In this document: positions 26,192-35,668 of the stretch, in pieces
Layout of the letters: each line of letters opens with the position of its first letter
Position numbering within the stretch: position 1 is the first letter of the stretch
Assembly: GCA_026005055.1 (NCBI GenBank)
Contig: BPKI01000001.1
Location: forward strand, 1,178,001-1,242,000
Length of the DNA stretch: 64,000 nt
DNA from: Lysobacterales bacterium
GTDB lineage: Bacteria; Pseudomonadota; Gammaproteobacteria; Xanthomonadales; BPKI01
Reading direction: 5' to 3'
Translations under genes and position numbers: made by a program
Notes under the pieces: generated by a model
Told to the model about the DNA's origin: nothing
Seen by the model: only the letters and a program-made list of their open reading frames with translations
The model's database searches: none

Positions 26192-28593
26192 CCGCGTCTT
26201 CCGCCCGCGCTCGCCGGCCGCTCGAGCAACCTCGCACTGTTCAGGGTCACCGTCAGCGAGGACAGCGCCATCCCGAGGGCGGCGAGCCAGGGCGCCACCA
26301 GCCCGAAGACGGCGAAGGGCAGAGCGATCAGGTTGTAGGCGATCGCCCATCCGAGATTCTGGCGAAGGATCCGCCGGTAGCGTCGCGCCAGCCGGATCGC
26401 TTCGGGAATGCGGTTGAGTCCTGCGCCGAGGAGGACGAAATCCGCCGAGCGCGAAGCCAAGGCAGCGCCCTCGGCGAGGGCGATCGAGACATCGGCGCCG
26501 GCGAGCAGGATGGCATCGTTGGTGCCATCGCCCACCGCGAGCACGCGGTGGCCTTCCTCGCGCCGCTGGCGCAGCAGTGCGAACTTCTCCTCAGCGCGCA
26601 ACGCGGCTTTCCAGCGATCGACGCCGAGCACGCCGGCCAGGGCTTTGACCCGGTCGGGTGCATCCCCGCTTGCGATTTCGATGCGAAGACCCAGCGCCTT
26701 GAGCGCCCTCAATGCCTCGACGGCATCGCGCCGCGGCCGATCCTCGATCGTGAACTCGGCGAGGGGCTCGAGCCCAGCCCTCACCCGCACGAGGCGAAGC
26801 GTGGTGCTGCCGAGTACGAAATCGCCGTGGCCGAGGCGATAGAGCTTTCCCTGGATCAATCCATCGACCCCGCGCCCGGGGAAATAACGGATCCTTTCGG
26901 CTTTGCGCCCGTTGCTCGGGCCGAAGGCGTTGCGTAGCGGATGCGTGGTGCTGCCCACCAAGGCGGCGGCGATGGCGACCGCCTCGTCGGGAGAGGTGTT
27001 ATCGAGCTTGCGCACCGAAATCAGCTGCGGCGCGCCATCGGTGAGCGTCCCGGTCTTGTCGAAGAGCGCATAGTCGGCGCGAGCGAGGTTCGTGAGCGCA
27101 CCCGGTCGGATGGCGATGATCCCGCGCCGGGCCAGGGTGGTGAGCACCGCCGAGCGGGCCGCGGGCATCGCCAGGCTCAAGGCGCAGGGGCAGGTCACGA
27201 CCAGTACCGCGAGGGTCACCTCGAAGGCGCGGCTTGGATCGATCAGGGCCCAGGCGAGGCTCGTGAGCAGGGCGATGAGCAGGATCGCGCTCACGAAGCC
27301 GACGGCGATGCGCTCGGCGCGCTCGCTTTCGGGGGTGCGCTGGGCGAGCGCGCGTTCGGCGAGATGCGCGAGCGTGGCCTGCGTGCTGAGATCGTGCGGT
27401 CGCTGGATCGCGATGCGAACCGAAGAGCCGACCGGCGCGCTGCCGCCATGAGCGAGTTCCCCGGCGCGGCGTTGCACCGGCAGGGATTCGCCGGTGAGCA
27501 GCGATTCATCCATGTCGGCGTCGGTGAGCAGGCTGCCATCGGCGGGCACGAGCTCGCCGATGGGCACCTCGACGATGTCGCCAGGAACGAGCTCGCGCGG
27601 ATCCACTGCCTCGAGCGTGCCATCGGGGCGCACCCGCAAGGCGGGCCGGCGCTCGGCGCCGGCGATCGCCTCGATCAGGCCGCGCGCTTGCTCGCGCTTG
27701 CGAAACTCGATGTAGCGCGCGATCAACAGGAAAAACACGAACATCGAGGCCGCGTCGTACCAGACGTGCGGTCCGCCGCGCAGGGTCTCGATCAGGCTGC
27801 CGACGTAGGCAGCGAGGGTGCCGCTTGCGATGAGCGTATCCATGCCCGGGGCGCCCAGGCGGAGCTCGCGCACCATGCCGGAGAGGAAAGGCGCGCCGGC
27901 GTAGAACACCACCGGCGTGGTCAGCAGGAAAGCCAGCCAGCGGAACACATCGCGGGTGGGAAGCGGCATGGTGCCGGCGAAGTCGAGGTAAAGCGCCTCG
28001 GTGAACATCATCGCCTGCAGGCTGCCGAGCGCGGCCACGGCGAGGCGCTTGAGGTAGCTTCGCCGCTCGGCGCGCGCCTGCTCGGCGGCTTTGGGGTCGC
28101 CCGGCAGAATCGGGGTATAGCCGAGCTCGGCGAGCGCGGTCAGGATCGTGCTCAGGCGCACCTTCGCCGGATCCCATACGAGGCGAAGCGCGCCGCTCAG
28201 CATGTCGAGCTCGGCGCGCTCGACGCCCGGGATGTTGAGCAGGCGCTGGCGGATCAGCCAGCCACAGGCGGCGCAACGCAGGCCGCCCACCCCCAAGCGC
28301 AGTCCCAGTCGGCCTTCCTCGACAGTGCGCAGGTACGGGACGAGCCAATCGGCGCCATCCCAGGCCGTGTAATCAGGCGGCGCCGAAGGCGGCCGCGGCG
28401 CGCCTTCCTGACCGCGCAGCCGGTAGAAATCGGCGAGGCCCTCGGCGTGGATCAGACGCGCGACCTCGGCGCAGCCTGAGCAGCAGAATTGCTTGATGTG
28501 GCCCGCGATGAGCTCGCTGATTGGGGTCGGAGGAAGCGGATCTCCGCAGTGGGCGCAGCGGAGGACCTCCGGTTCTTGCCGCTTCACGCCCAT
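26188..28593 (-). CDS. ccoI: Copper-translocating P1B-type ATPase CcoI
   Basis: 801 residues. The N-terminal cysteine-rich module (CAHCGDPL, FCCSGC) is followed by an HMA domain with CAAC (GGLRCAACGWLI), then eight membrane helices. Metal-site CPC lies in VVTCPCALSLAMP, the phosphorylation site in FDKTGTLTDG, the HP motif in STTHPLRNAF, and the hinge is VGDGTNDAILLAGADVSIAL. This matches FixI/CcoI exporters that deliver copper for the CuB site of the cbb3 oxidase rather than for detoxification. It is 10 bp from ccoH and overlaps ccoS. Confidence 0.94.
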   Translation of the reverse strand: MGVKRQEPEVLRCAHCGDPLPPTPISELIAGHIKQFCCSGCAEVARLIHAEGLADFYRLRGQEGAPRPPSAPPDYTAWDGADWLVPYLRTVEEGRLGLRLGVGGLRCAACGWLIRQRLLNIPGVERAELDMLSGALRLVWDPAKVRLSTILTALAELGYTPILPGDPKAAEQARAERRSYLKRLAVAALGSLQAMMFTEALYLDFAGTMPLPTRDVFRWLAFLLTTPVVFYAGAPFLSGMVRELRLGAPGMDTLIASGTLAAYVGSLIETLRGGPHVWYDAASMFVFFLLIARYIEFRKREQARGLIEAIAGAERRPALRVRPDGTLEAVDPRELVPGDIVEVPIGELVPADGSLLTDADMDESLLTGESLPVQRRAGELAHGGSAPVGSSVRIAIQRPHDLSTQATLAHLAERALAQRTPESERAERIAVGFVSAILLIALLTSLAWALIDPSRAFEVTLAVLVVTCPCALSLAMPAARSAVLTTLARRGIIAIRPGALTNLARADYALFDKTGTLTDGAPQLISVRKLDNTSPDEAVAIAAALVGSTTHPLRNAFGPSNGRKAERIRYFPGRGVDGLIQGKLYRLGHGDFVLGSTTLRLVRVRAGLEPLAEFTIEDRPRRDAVEALRALKALGLRIEIASGDAPDRVKALAGVLGVDRWKAALRAEEKFALLRQRREEGHRVLAVGDGTNDAILLAGADVSIALAEGAALASRSADFVLLGAGLNRIPEAIRLARRYRRILRQNLGWAIAYNLIALPFAVFGLVAPWLAALGMALSSLTVTLNSARLLERPASAGGRRG

Positions 28594-28603
28594 GGTTTCC
28601 TCC

Positions 28604-29092
28604 TCATTGAACGATGGGTTTGAGCAGCGCTTCGCCGATCGCGGGATCGAGGCGGCCGCTCAGCCGCCAGCTCCCATCGGCGCTCTCGAGGAGCACATTC
28701 CAGTGGTGCGCCGGAGGCATCGGGAGCCGCGCGTGGTAGCGTCCTCCCCCGGAGGGCGCGAGTTCGATGCGTCGATCGAGCGAGCGCCTCGTCGGATGCG
28801 CGAGCAGCGCGCGCAGCGGCTCCTCGCGCGCAGGGGTAAGCACCACGGTGAGCAGCCGACGCTCCTCATCGAGGATCAGGCGGGCGGAAAGTCCCAAAGC
28901 GGCGGCGCGGCGATCGGCCTCGTCGCGAAGGACTTGGATCGGTCCGGTGCGCTCCACCGGGAGGATCACCGCATCGGTGCTGCCGCTCAGGCTGGCGATC
29001 AGCACCGTCGCGATACCGGCAGCGACGGTGAGGGCAGGAATGCCGGCCACTAGCCACAACTCGGGGATTCGACAGGTCGAATGATCGCTCAT
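28604..29092 (-). CDS. ccoH: FixH/CcoH-family cbb3 oxidase assembly protein
   Basis: 162 residues with one N-terminal membrane helix (WLVAGIPALTVAAGIATVLIA) and a periplasmic beta-rich domain ending in HHWNVLLESADGSWRLSGRL, typical of FixH. CcoH stabilises the oxidase during assembly. Sequence identity in this family is low, so the assignment leans on length, topology and position between ccoG and ccoI. The start overlaps the ccoG stop (ATGA). Confidence 0.85.
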   Translation of the reverse strand: MSDHSTCRIPELWLVAGIPALTVAAGIATVLIASLSGSTDAVILPVERTGPIQVLRDEADRRAAALGLSARLILDEERRLLTVVLTPAREEPLRALLAHPTRRSLDRRIELAPSGGGRYHARLPMPPAHHWNVLLESADGSWRLSGRLDPAIGEALLKPIVQ

Positions 29093-30627
29093 CGCAACGG
29101 TTCCTCCGGGGCGAAGAATCGCGTCTCACGCACGGCGCGATGCTCGGGCCGCTCGAGATCGGTGAGGACCAAGCGGATCTGCTGAACGCCGTGGAGCGTT
29201 CCGTGCGCGGCGCGCAGGGTGGCTGGCAAGCGCTCGACTCGATCCGGACCGACGGTGAATGCCTCCGCCGGCTCCACCACGATCACGCCTTCCGCCCCCT
29301 CGACGCTCAGGCGTAAGCGCCGGGGCTCTGTCAGGCGGTTCGAGATCTTGAGGGTGTAGCTGTTCTCGATGCCGGCCAGGGTCTCTCGGTAGAGGGCATT
29401 GCGGTCGCGCAGCACATCGAGCCCGAGGTCGCTGCGGTGGAAGACGCCATAGCTCCACAGGCCCGCGAGCGAAAGTAGGAGCGTCCCGTAGATCAGAACT
29501 CGGGGACGCAGGATGCGGGTCTTGCCGCCCTCGACCAGGTTCTGGGTGGTGTAGCGGATCAACCCCCGCGGGTAACCGAGCCGATCCATGACCCCATCGC
29601 AGGCATCGATGCAGGCGCCGCAGGCGATGCATTCGTATTGCAGGCCGTTGCGGATATCGATGCCGGTGGGGCAGACCTGGATGCAGATGGTGCAATCGAT
29701 GCAGTCGCCGAGTTCCTCGGGGCGGCTGGCCTTCGGCGCGGCGGGCGGGGGTTGATCGGCGAGGCCGGTCGTCACCCGTGCCGTGCCTTTCTGAGCCGTC
29801 TGCCAGGCATGGAAGGCGACCGCCGCCTGCGCCGCCGCGAGCGGCAGCAGGCCCCTTTCGCGCTCGAGCACGCTCGCGATCTCGCGGCGCCGCGGTCCGC
29901 GCGGCTCGCCGCGGCGGGGATCGTAGGCGATGATCAACGTGTCCCGGTCGAACATCGCCCCTTGGAAGCGCGCATAGGGGCACATGTACTTGCACACTTG
30001 CTCGCGCAGGAAGCCGGCGTTGCCCCAGGTCGCAAAGCCATAGAAAACCGCCCAGAAGCTCTCCCAGAATCCCCATTCCAAGCTGAACAGACGCCCTCCG
30101 AGCTCGCGGATGGGGGTGAAGAAGCCGACGAAGGTGAAACCGGTCCAAGCCGCGAAGAGCACCCACGCGAGGTGCTTGCCGCCTTTGCGCAGAAACTTCT
30201 TCCAGGTCCAGGGCGCGCGATCGAGTTTCATGCGCTGGTGCCGGTCGCCCTCGAAGAGCCTCTCGATCCAGAGGAACACCTCGGTCCACACGGTCTGCGG
30301 GCAGGCATAACCGCACCACAGCCGTCCGGCGAGGGCGGTGAAGAAAAACAGGGCAAGCCCGGCCATGATCAGCAGCAGGGCGAGGAAGATGAAGTCCTGC
30401 GGCCAGAAGGTGAGCCCGAAGATGTAAAAGCGCCTCGCCGGCAGATCGAAGAGCACGGCCTGGCGGCCATCCCAGCTGAGCCAGGGAAAGAGGTAGAACA
30501 TGCCAAGCAGCCAGAACACGGCGGCCGTGCGCAAGCGCTGGAAAGTGCCCGAGACCTCGCGCGGGTAAACCTTGCCCTCGCTTTTATAGATCGATTCGTA
30601 TTCGACGGTGCCTTGGGGAGCGGCCAT
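29089..30627 (-). CDS. ccoG: cbb3 oxidase accessory protein CcoG (polyferredoxin)
   Basis: 512 residues. About five membrane helices; CGYACPQTVWTEVFLWIE and CKYMCPYARFQGAMFDRDTL are CcoG/RdxA signatures. Two [4Fe-4S] motifs follow: CIDCTICIQVCPTG and CIACGACIDACD. A C-terminal immunoglobulin-like periplasmic domain is present. CcoG acts as a copper-reducing/handling ferredoxin for cbb3 biogenesis. It begins 9 bp after the small membrane gene. Confidence 0.95.
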   Translation of the reverse strand: MAAPQGTVEYESIYKSEGKVYPREVSGTFQRLRTAAVFWLLGMFYLFPWLSWDGRQAVLFDLPARRFYIFGLTFWPQDFIFLALLLIMAGLALFFFTALAGRLWCGYACPQTVWTEVFLWIERLFEGDRHQRMKLDRAPWTWKKFLRKGGKHLAWVLFAAWTGFTFVGFFTPIRELGGRLFSLEWGFWESFWAVFYGFATWGNAGFLREQVCKYMCPYARFQGAMFDRDTLIIAYDPRRGEPRGPRRREIASVLERERGLLPLAAAQAAVAFHAWQTAQKGTARVTTGLADQPPPAAPKASRPEELGDCIDCTICIQVCPTGIDIRNGLQYECIACGACIDACDGVMDRLGYPRGLIRYTTQNLVEGGKTRILRPRVLIYGTLLLSLAGLWSYGVFHRSDLGLDVLRDRNALYRETLAGIENSYTLKISNRLTEPRRLRLSVEGAEGVIVVEPAEAFTVGPDRVERLPATLRAAHGTLHGVQQIRLVLTDLERPEHRAVRETRFFAPEEPLR

Positions 30628-30636
30628 GGCCCCTCC

Positions 30637-30915
30637 TCAGCCCGGGCGGCGATTGAAGCGGCTGGCCGGACGCAGCAGGATCCAGGTGAAGGTGCTCGAG
30701 GCCGCCGTCGCCGTCCAGAACAGTAGGAATCCGAGCGTATAACCGAGCTCCCGGCTCTCGGGCCAATAAGGCAGGGCGCTGATCTCGGCGAGCTCAGCAG
30801 GGTCGATGGCGGCGAAAAAGACCATGCTCGCCACGCCGGCGGCAAAGAAGCTCGGCCAGAGAATGGCGCCGAGGCGCTGGACGAGCGGGCGAGGCGGGTG
30901 GTCGAAATCGCTCAT
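30637..30915 (-). CDS. Small membrane protein encoded between ccoP and ccoG
   Basis: 92 residues beginning MSDFDHPPRPLVQRLGAILW, with two hydrophobic helices (LWPSFFAAGVASMVFFAAI and LGYTLGFLLFWTATAASST) and a basic C-terminus. It is hidden in a longer ORF in the track. Its start overlaps the ccoP stop (ATGA), so it is produced with the oxidase. There is no motif of known function; it may be a structural subunit or assembly factor. Confidence 0.75.
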   Translation of the reverse strand: MSDFDHPPRPLVQRLGAILWPSFFAAGVASMVFFAAIDPAELAEISALPYWPESRELGYTLGFLLFWTATAASSTFTWILLRPASRFNRRPG

Positions 30916-31829
30916 GGCAAGGCCCCGGCCGCGACCCCGCCCGCCTCGGGCGGGTTGAGGCCCCAGACGTAGGCGGCGAGGATGCGCGCTCGAAGCTCGC
31001 CGAGCACCGGCCCTTGCGGCGGCATGATCCCATGCCGGCCCTCGGCGATGGTCTTGCGGATGGCATCGAAGCTTGCGCCGTGGGTGAAAGCGCCAGCAGT
31101 GAGATCGGGAGCACCGATCAGCGGGTTGCCGCGCCCTTCCGGCCCGTGGCAGGCGGCGCAGATGAGCTGATAGCGCTGGCGGCCGGCGGCGGCGAGCGCC
31201 GGATCGACTCTCAGACCGGCGAGACTTTGCACGTACACCGCCACCTCGCTCACCGCCGACTCCGAGCCGAGGGCAGCCGCGAAGCCCGGCATCAGCCCCT
31301 CGCGTCCGTGCACGATGGTGTGCAGAATCGCCTCGGGGCTTCCACCCCACTGCCAGTGCCCGTCGCGCAGATTGGGAAAGCCCGGGGCACCGCGCGCATC
31401 CGAGCCGTGGCACATCGCGCAGTGATTGGCGAAGAGCGCAGCGCCAAAACGCATCGCCTCGGGACTGCGCGCAATTTCCGGAATCGGCATCTCGGCGTAG
31501 CGTCCGAAACGCTCGAGGAAACGCGCTTCCTGACGGGCCCGCTCGGCCTCGTGTTCGGCGGCCGAGGTCCATCCGGAGAGACCCGCGAATCCGCCAACAC
31601 CTGGGTACCAGATCAAGTAACCGATGCTGAAAGCGATGGTGAGGTAAAAGAGGTTCACCCACCAGCGCGGCAGCGGCTTGTTGTACTCGCGGATGTCTTC
31701 ATCCCAGACGTGGCCGGTGGTCTCGGGCTCGTCCTTGCGCCGCCTGGAGGTGTACCAGATCAGCCAGACGCAGCCGAGGATGTTGAGGGCGGTGAGAAAA
31801 GCGATGAACAGGGTCCAACCGAGGCTCAT
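30912..31829 (-). CDS. ccoP: cbb3-type cytochrome c oxidase diheme subunit III
   Basis: 305 residues. The N-terminal membrane helix carries the CcoP-specific HVWDEDIREYNKPLPRWW stretch and a second helix around residues 55-75. Two c-type heme sites follow, CAMCH and CAACH, with axial Met candidates in GLMPGF and GIMPPQG. It passes electrons from cytochrome c to CcoO/CcoN. The start overlaps ccoQ (ATGA). Confidence 0.95.
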   Translation of the reverse strand: MSLGWTLFIAFLTALNILGCVWLIWYTSRRRKDEPETTGHVWDEDIREYNKPLPRWWVNLFYLTIAFSIGYLIWYPGVGGFAGLSGWTSAAEHEAERARQEARFLERFGRYAEMPIPEIARSPEAMRFGAALFANHCAMCHGSDARGAPGFPNLRDGHWQWGGSPEAILHTIVHGREGLMPGFAAALGSESAVSEVAVYVQSLAGLRVDPALAAAGRQRYQLICAACHGPEGRGNPLIGAPDLTAGAFTHGASFDAIRKTIAEGRHGIMPPQGPVLGELRARILAAYVWGLNPPEAGGVAAGALP

Positions 31830-31972
31830 GGCTTGTCCTCCTCCTCGAGCGGTCGCTTGGCGATCTCTTCGTAGCGGGCGCGGCGACGCGGCGAGTAGAC
31901 GTAGGCGACCATGCCGAGAAAGGCGAGCATCGCGATCAGGGTGATCAAGCCTTGGAGCGTGCCGCCGTCCAT
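31826..31972 (-). CDS. ccoQ: cbb3 oxidase small subunit CcoQ
   Basis: Too short for the ORF track; translated by hand. 48 residues: MDGGTLQGLITLIAMLAFLG then VAYVYSPRRRARYEEIAKRP and an acidic end. One membrane helix plus the YSPRRRxRYEE motif is typical of CcoQ, which stabilises the complex. It starts one base after the ccoO stop, and its own stop overlaps the ccoP ATG. Confidence 0.92.
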   Translation of the reverse strand: MDGGTLQGLITLIAMLAFLGMVAYVYSPRRRARYEEIAKRPLEEEDKP

Positions 31973-31973
31973 C

Positions 31974-32594
31974 TCAGCCCCCTTTCGGCGCGTGCCGGCC
32001 AAGCCCCTGGAGATAAGCGATGAGCGCGTCCATCTCGGTCTTCCCGCTGAGCGCCTGAGCGGCCTGCTCGATGTCCTCCTCGCTGTAGGGATGGCCGAGG
32101 CGCTTGAGCACGCGCATCCGGCTTTGGATCGCCGCCGGATCGAGGAGGCGCTCGGCGAGCCAAGGGTAGCCGGGCATGTTCGACTCGGGGACGACGAGGC
32201 GCGGGTTGATGAGGTGCACGCGATGCCACTCGTCGCTGTAGCGCCCGCCGATGCGCGCCAAATCCGGACCGGTGCGTTTCGATCCCCATTGGAACGGGTG
32301 GTCGTAGACCGATTCCCCCGCCACTGAAAAGGCGCCGTAGCGCTCGGTCTCGAAGCGAAGCGTCCGCACCATCTGCGAGTGGCAGCCGTAGCAGCCCTCG
32401 CGCACGTAGATGTCCCGGCCGGCGAGCTCGAGTGCGGGGTAGGGCTTGAGCCCCGGCACCGGCTCCACCGCCTCGGCCTGATACATGAGCGGGATGATCT
32501 GCGCGAGCCCGCCGAAGCTCACCGCCACGGCGATGAGCACCCCCATCCAGCCGGCGTGCTTCTCGATCTTCTCGTGGGTCTTGAGCTGATCCAT
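31974..32594 (-). CDS. ccoO: cbb3-type cytochrome c oxidase monoheme subunit II
   Basis: 206 residues from the ATG at 32594. N-terminal membrane anchor followed by [20 protein letters not shown] with the single CxxCH heme site, [20 protein letters not shown], and the axial Met in [10 protein letters not shown]. All are hallmarks of CcoO/FixO. The longer ORF in the track is an extension into ccoN. Confidence 0.96.
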   Translation of the reverse strand: MDQLKTHEKIEKHAGWMGVLIAVAVSFGGLAQIIPLMYQAEAVEPVPGLKPYPALELAGRDIYVREGCYGCHSQMVRTLRFETERYGAFSVAGESVYDHPFQWGSKRTGPDLARIGGRYSDEWHRVHLINPRLVVPESNMPGYPWLAERLLDPAAIQSRMRVLKRLGHPYSEEDIEQAAQALSGKTEMDALIAYLQGLGRHAPKGG

Positions 32595-32604
32595 TGCGCC
32601 CTCC

Positions 32605-34038
32605 TCAGGCGTAGGCCGGCGCGGGAATGGCATGGCGCATGCGCTCGGGCGCGCGCGCGAGCCAGGTCTGCCAGACGTTGTAGGCCATGATCCCCATCCC
32701 CGCGACCACGAGGATTCCGCCGAGCAGGCGAAGCAAGTAGTAGGGATAGGTGGCGACCAGCGACTCGATGAAGGAGTAGGTGAGCGTGCCATCGGGGTTG
32801 GTGGCGCGCCACATCAGGCCCTGCATCACCCCGGCGATCCACATCGAGGCGGCGTAGAGCAGCACCCCGATGGTGTGCACCCAGAAATGCCACTCGATGA
32901 GCCGGGTCGAATACATCCCCGGGGTGCCGAAGAGCCGGGGGTAGAGCACATAAAGCCCCCCGAGCGAGATCATCGCCACCCAGCCAAGCGCGCCCGAGTG
33001 CACGTGGCCGATGGTCCAGTCGGTGTAATGCGAAAGCGCATTCACCGTCTTGATCGACATCATCGGCCCCTCGAAGGTGGACATCATGTAGAACGAGAGG
33101 CCGACGATCATGAACTTGACGATCGGATCGGTCCGGAGTTTGTGCCAGGCGCCGGAAAGGGTCATGATCCCGTTGATCGCCCCGCCCCAGGAGGGGGCGA
33201 TCAGGATCAGCGAGAAGACCATGCCAAGCGACTGTGCCCAGTCGGGCAGGGCGGTGTACTGCAAATGATGCGGACCTGCCCACATGTACACCGCGATCAG
33301 CGCCCAGAAATGGACGATGGAGAGGCGGTAGGAGTAGATCGGGCGTCCCACCTGCTTGGGCACGAAGTAGTACATGAGCCCGAGGAAGCCGGCGGTGAGG
33401 AAGAAGCCCACCGCGTTGTGCCCGTACCACCACTGCACCATCGCATCCACCGCCCCGCTCCAGACTTGGTAGCTCTTGGTGAGCGAAACCGGGATGGCGA
33501 TGTTGTTGACGATGTGCAGCAGGGCAATGGTGATGATGAAGGCGGCGTAGAACCAGTTCGCGACGTAGATGTGCGGAACCCGCCGCGTGGCCAAGGTGCC
33601 GAAGAAGACGATGGCGTAGGCCACCCACACCACGGCGATCAGGAGATCGATGAACCACTCGAGCTCGGCGTATTCCTTGCCCTGGGTGATCCCAAGCGGC
33701 AGGGTGATGGCGGCGAGCAGGATGACGAGCTGCCAGCCCCAGAAGGTGAACTCGGCGAGCGGTCCGCCGAAGAGGCGCACGTGGCAGGTGCGCTGCACCA
33801 CCCAATAACTGGTGGCGAAGAGCACGCTGCCGCCGAAGGCGAAGATCACCGCGTTGGTGTGCAGCGGCCGCAGTCGGCCGTAGCTCAGCCAGGGGATGTC
33901 GAAGTTGAGCGCCGGCCAGATCAGCTGAGCGGCGATGAAGACCCCCACCGCCATCCCGACGATGCCCCACACCAGGCTCATCACCGCGAACTGGCGGACG
34001 ACGCGGTCGTTGTAGGTCTCGGCAGAGGCGTTCGCCAT
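32605..34038 (-). CDS. ccoN: cbb3-type cytochrome c oxidase catalytic subunit I
   Basis: 477 residues from the ATG at 34038 ([17 protein letters not shown]); the track start 159 bases upstream would include the FNR box. Twelve membrane helices. Heme and CuB ligands are visible in [38 protein letters not shown] and [17 protein letters not shown]. It reduces O2 to water at low oxygen with high affinity while pumping protons. First gene of a ten-gene operon. Confidence 0.96.
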   Translation of the reverse strand: MANASAETYNDRVVRQFAVMSLVWGIVGMAVGVFIAAQLIWPALNFDIPWLSYGRLRPLHTNAVIFAFGGSVLFATSYWVVQRTCHVRLFGGPLAEFTFWGWQLVILLAAITLPLGITQGKEYAELEWFIDLLIAVVWVAYAIVFFGTLATRRVPHIYVANWFYAAFIITIALLHIVNNIAIPVSLTKSYQVWSGAVDAMVQWWYGHNAVGFFLTAGFLGLMYYFVPKQVGRPIYSYRLSIVHFWALIAVYMWAGPHHLQYTALPDWAQSLGMVFSLILIAPSWGGAINGIMTLSGAWHKLRTDPIVKFMIVGLSFYMMSTFEGPMMSIKTVNALSHYTDWTIGHVHSGALGWVAMISLGGLYVLYPRLFGTPGMYSTRLIEWHFWVHTIGVLLYAASMWIAGVMQGLMWRATNPDGTLTYSFIESLVATYPYYLLRLLGGILVVAGMGIMAYNVWQTWLARAPERMRHAIPAPAYA

Positions 34039-34096
34039 CGCTTCGGCTCCGCGCATGAGCTGAAGCGGATTTTCGAATGGCGGCTCGCCCCCTTTG

Positions 34097-34110
34097 TTGA
34101 CCTGGATCAA
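34097..34110 (-). promoter_or_regulatory. FNR/ANR box upstream of ccoN
   Basis: On the plus strand TTGACCTGGATCAA (minus: TTGATCCAGGTCAA) matches TTGAT-N4-ATCAA at 9 of 10 positions. The centre is ~65 bp before the ccoN ATG, and a GAAAAT -10-like hexamer sits about 30 bp downstream, the spacing of a class II FNR-activated promoter. Confidence 0.75.
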
Positions 34111-34123
34111 ACCGCGCGGCGGC

Positions 34124-34152
34124 TTGTCCTGCCCTGGTGGTTCCGTGCTAAT
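34124..34152 (+). promoter_or_regulatory. Sigma70-like promoter of the pyruvate kinase gene
   Basis: TTGTCC and GCTAAT are separated by 17 bp, ~32 nt before the GTG start, with GGAGAGGAAA as ribosome-binding site. It shares the intergenic region with the divergent ccoN promoter. Confidence 0.4.
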
Positions 34153-34184
34153 GTCGCCGCCCGCGAGCGAGGAGAGGAAAAACG

Positions 34185-35609
34185 GTGAGCGGGCCACGCC
34201 GGACCAAGATCATCGCCACTTTGGGACCGGCCACCGACCGGCCGGGGGTTCTCGAAGCGGTGATCGCTGCCGGCGCCGAGGTGCTGCGCATCAACTTCTC
34301 GCACGGCGAGCCCGATGATCATCGCCGGCGCGTGGCGGCGGCGCGAGCGGCGGCCTCGGCGCTCGGGCGCGAGATCGCGCTGATGGGCGATCTCCAGGGC
34401 GCGAAGGTCCGCATCGGCGACTTCGCCGCGGGTGCGGTCGAGCTTGCTTCTGGCTCGCGCTTGGTGATCGATGGCGGGCTTTCCGGGCCGAGCCACGACC
34501 CCGCGCGGGTCGGTGTCTCTTATCGCGAGCTCGCATGCGACGTGCGGGCGGGTGATGTGCTGCTCCTCGACGATGGCCTGATCGCGCTTCGCGTCGAGCG
34601 GATCGAGGATCTTGCCGTTCATACGGTGGTCGAGCAGGGCGGCGTGCTCGCCAGCCGCAAAGGCCTCAATCGCCTGGGCGGGGGCTTGCAGGTGCCTGCG
34701 CTCACCGAGAAGGATCGCGCCGATCTCAAGCTCGCCGCCGAGCTCGATCTCGATTTCCTGGCGCTTTCCTTCGTGCGGAATGCTGCGGAGGTCGAGGAGG
34801 GGCGGCGCCTGCTTCGCCAGGCCGGTGGCCATGCCGCGATCATCGCCAAGATCGAGCGGGCCGAGGCGATCGCCCATCTCGCCGAGATCATCGAGGCGAG
34901 CGAGGCGGTGCTGGTGGCGCGCGGGGATCTCGGCGTCGAGATCGGCGATGCCGAGCTTCCGGGCCTGCAGAAGAAGATCGTGCGCGAAGCCACACGCCGC
35001 TTCCGCGGCGTGATCGTGGCCACGCAGATGCTTCAGTCCATGGTGGTCTCACCGATTCCCACCCGCGCCGAGGTGCTCGATGTGGCTAATGCGGTGATCG
35101 ACGGGGCGGATGCGGTGATGCTCTCGGCGGAGACCGCTTCGGGGCGGCATCCGGAGAAGGCGGTGGCGGCGATGCGGCGGATCTGCGAGGCGGCGGAGCG
35201 GCAATTCGAGCCGCACGAGGACTTCCACCCCGATGACCCACCGAGCCGCGTCGATCAGGCCATCGCCCTCGCGGCCATGTACCTCGCCCACCGTGTGCCA
35301 GTGCGGGCGATCGTCGCCCTCACCGAATCGGGCGCCACTGCCCAGTGGCTGAGCCGCTTCCGCAGCAAGGTGCCGATCTATGCCCTCTCCGCCAACGCCC
35401 TGGCGAGGCGGCGGGTGGCGCTATGGAGCGACGTGCATCCGGTCGTGTTCGAGCCCTCCTGCGACGAGCCTTCGGTGGTCGCCGGCGAGGCCCTCGACCG
35501 CCTGCGCGCGCTCGGGCTGCTCGCTCCTGGTGACCGCGTGCTTCTCACCATCGGCGACCGCATGGGACAGCCTGGCGGAACCAATACCCTCAAGCTGCTC
35601 GTGGCCTGA
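34185..35609 (+). CDS. pyk: Pyruvate kinase
   Basis: 474 residues with GTG start after [24 protein letters not shown] and [14 protein letters not shown] are N-terminal substrate-binding motifs. [13 protein letters not shown] and the catalytic [11 protein letters not shown] (active-site Lys) follow. [10 protein letters not shown] and [13 protein letters not shown]...[36 protein letters not shown] complete the barrel. The C-terminal domain ends in [12 protein letters not shown]. It converts phosphoenolpyruvate and ADP to pyruvate and ATP. A class I aldolase lies 3.5 kb downstream on the same strand. Confidence 0.95.
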   Translation: MSGPRRTKIIATLGPATDRPGVLEAVIAAGAEVLRINFSHGEPDDHRRRVAAARAAASALGREIALMGDLQGAKVRIGDFAAGAVELASGSRLVIDGGLSGPSHDPARVGVSYRELACDVRAGDVLLLDDGLIALRVERIEDLAVHTVVEQGGVLASRKGLNRLGGGLQVPALTEKDRADLKLAAELDLDFLALSFVRNAAEVEEGRRLLRQAGGHAAIIAKIERAEAIAHLAEIIEASEAVLVARGDLGVEIGDAELPGLQKKIVREATRRFRGVIVATQMLQSMVVSPIPTRAEVLDVANAVIDGADAVMLSAETASGRHPEKAVAAMRRICEAAERQFEPHEDFHPDDPPSRVDQAIALAAMYLAHRVPVRAIVALTESGATAQWLSRFRSKVPIYALSANALARRRVALWSDVHPVVFEPSCDEPSVVAGEALDRLRALGLLAPGDRVLLTIGDRMGQPGGTNTLKLLVA

Positions 35610-35633
35610 GGCTCTCCGCCGCCGCAGCGCGCA

Positions 35634-35661
35634 TTGACAGGGCCGATCGGCGCTGCAAGAT
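35634..35661 (+). promoter_or_regulatory. Sigma70-like promoter of the metallopeptidase gene, possible leaderless start
   Basis: TTGACA (35634-35639) and CAAGAT (35656-35661) are 16 bp apart. The -10 ends 7 nt before the ATG at 35669 and overlaps the alternative ATG at 35660. Confidence 0.45.
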
Positions 35662-35668
35662 GGAGCCC

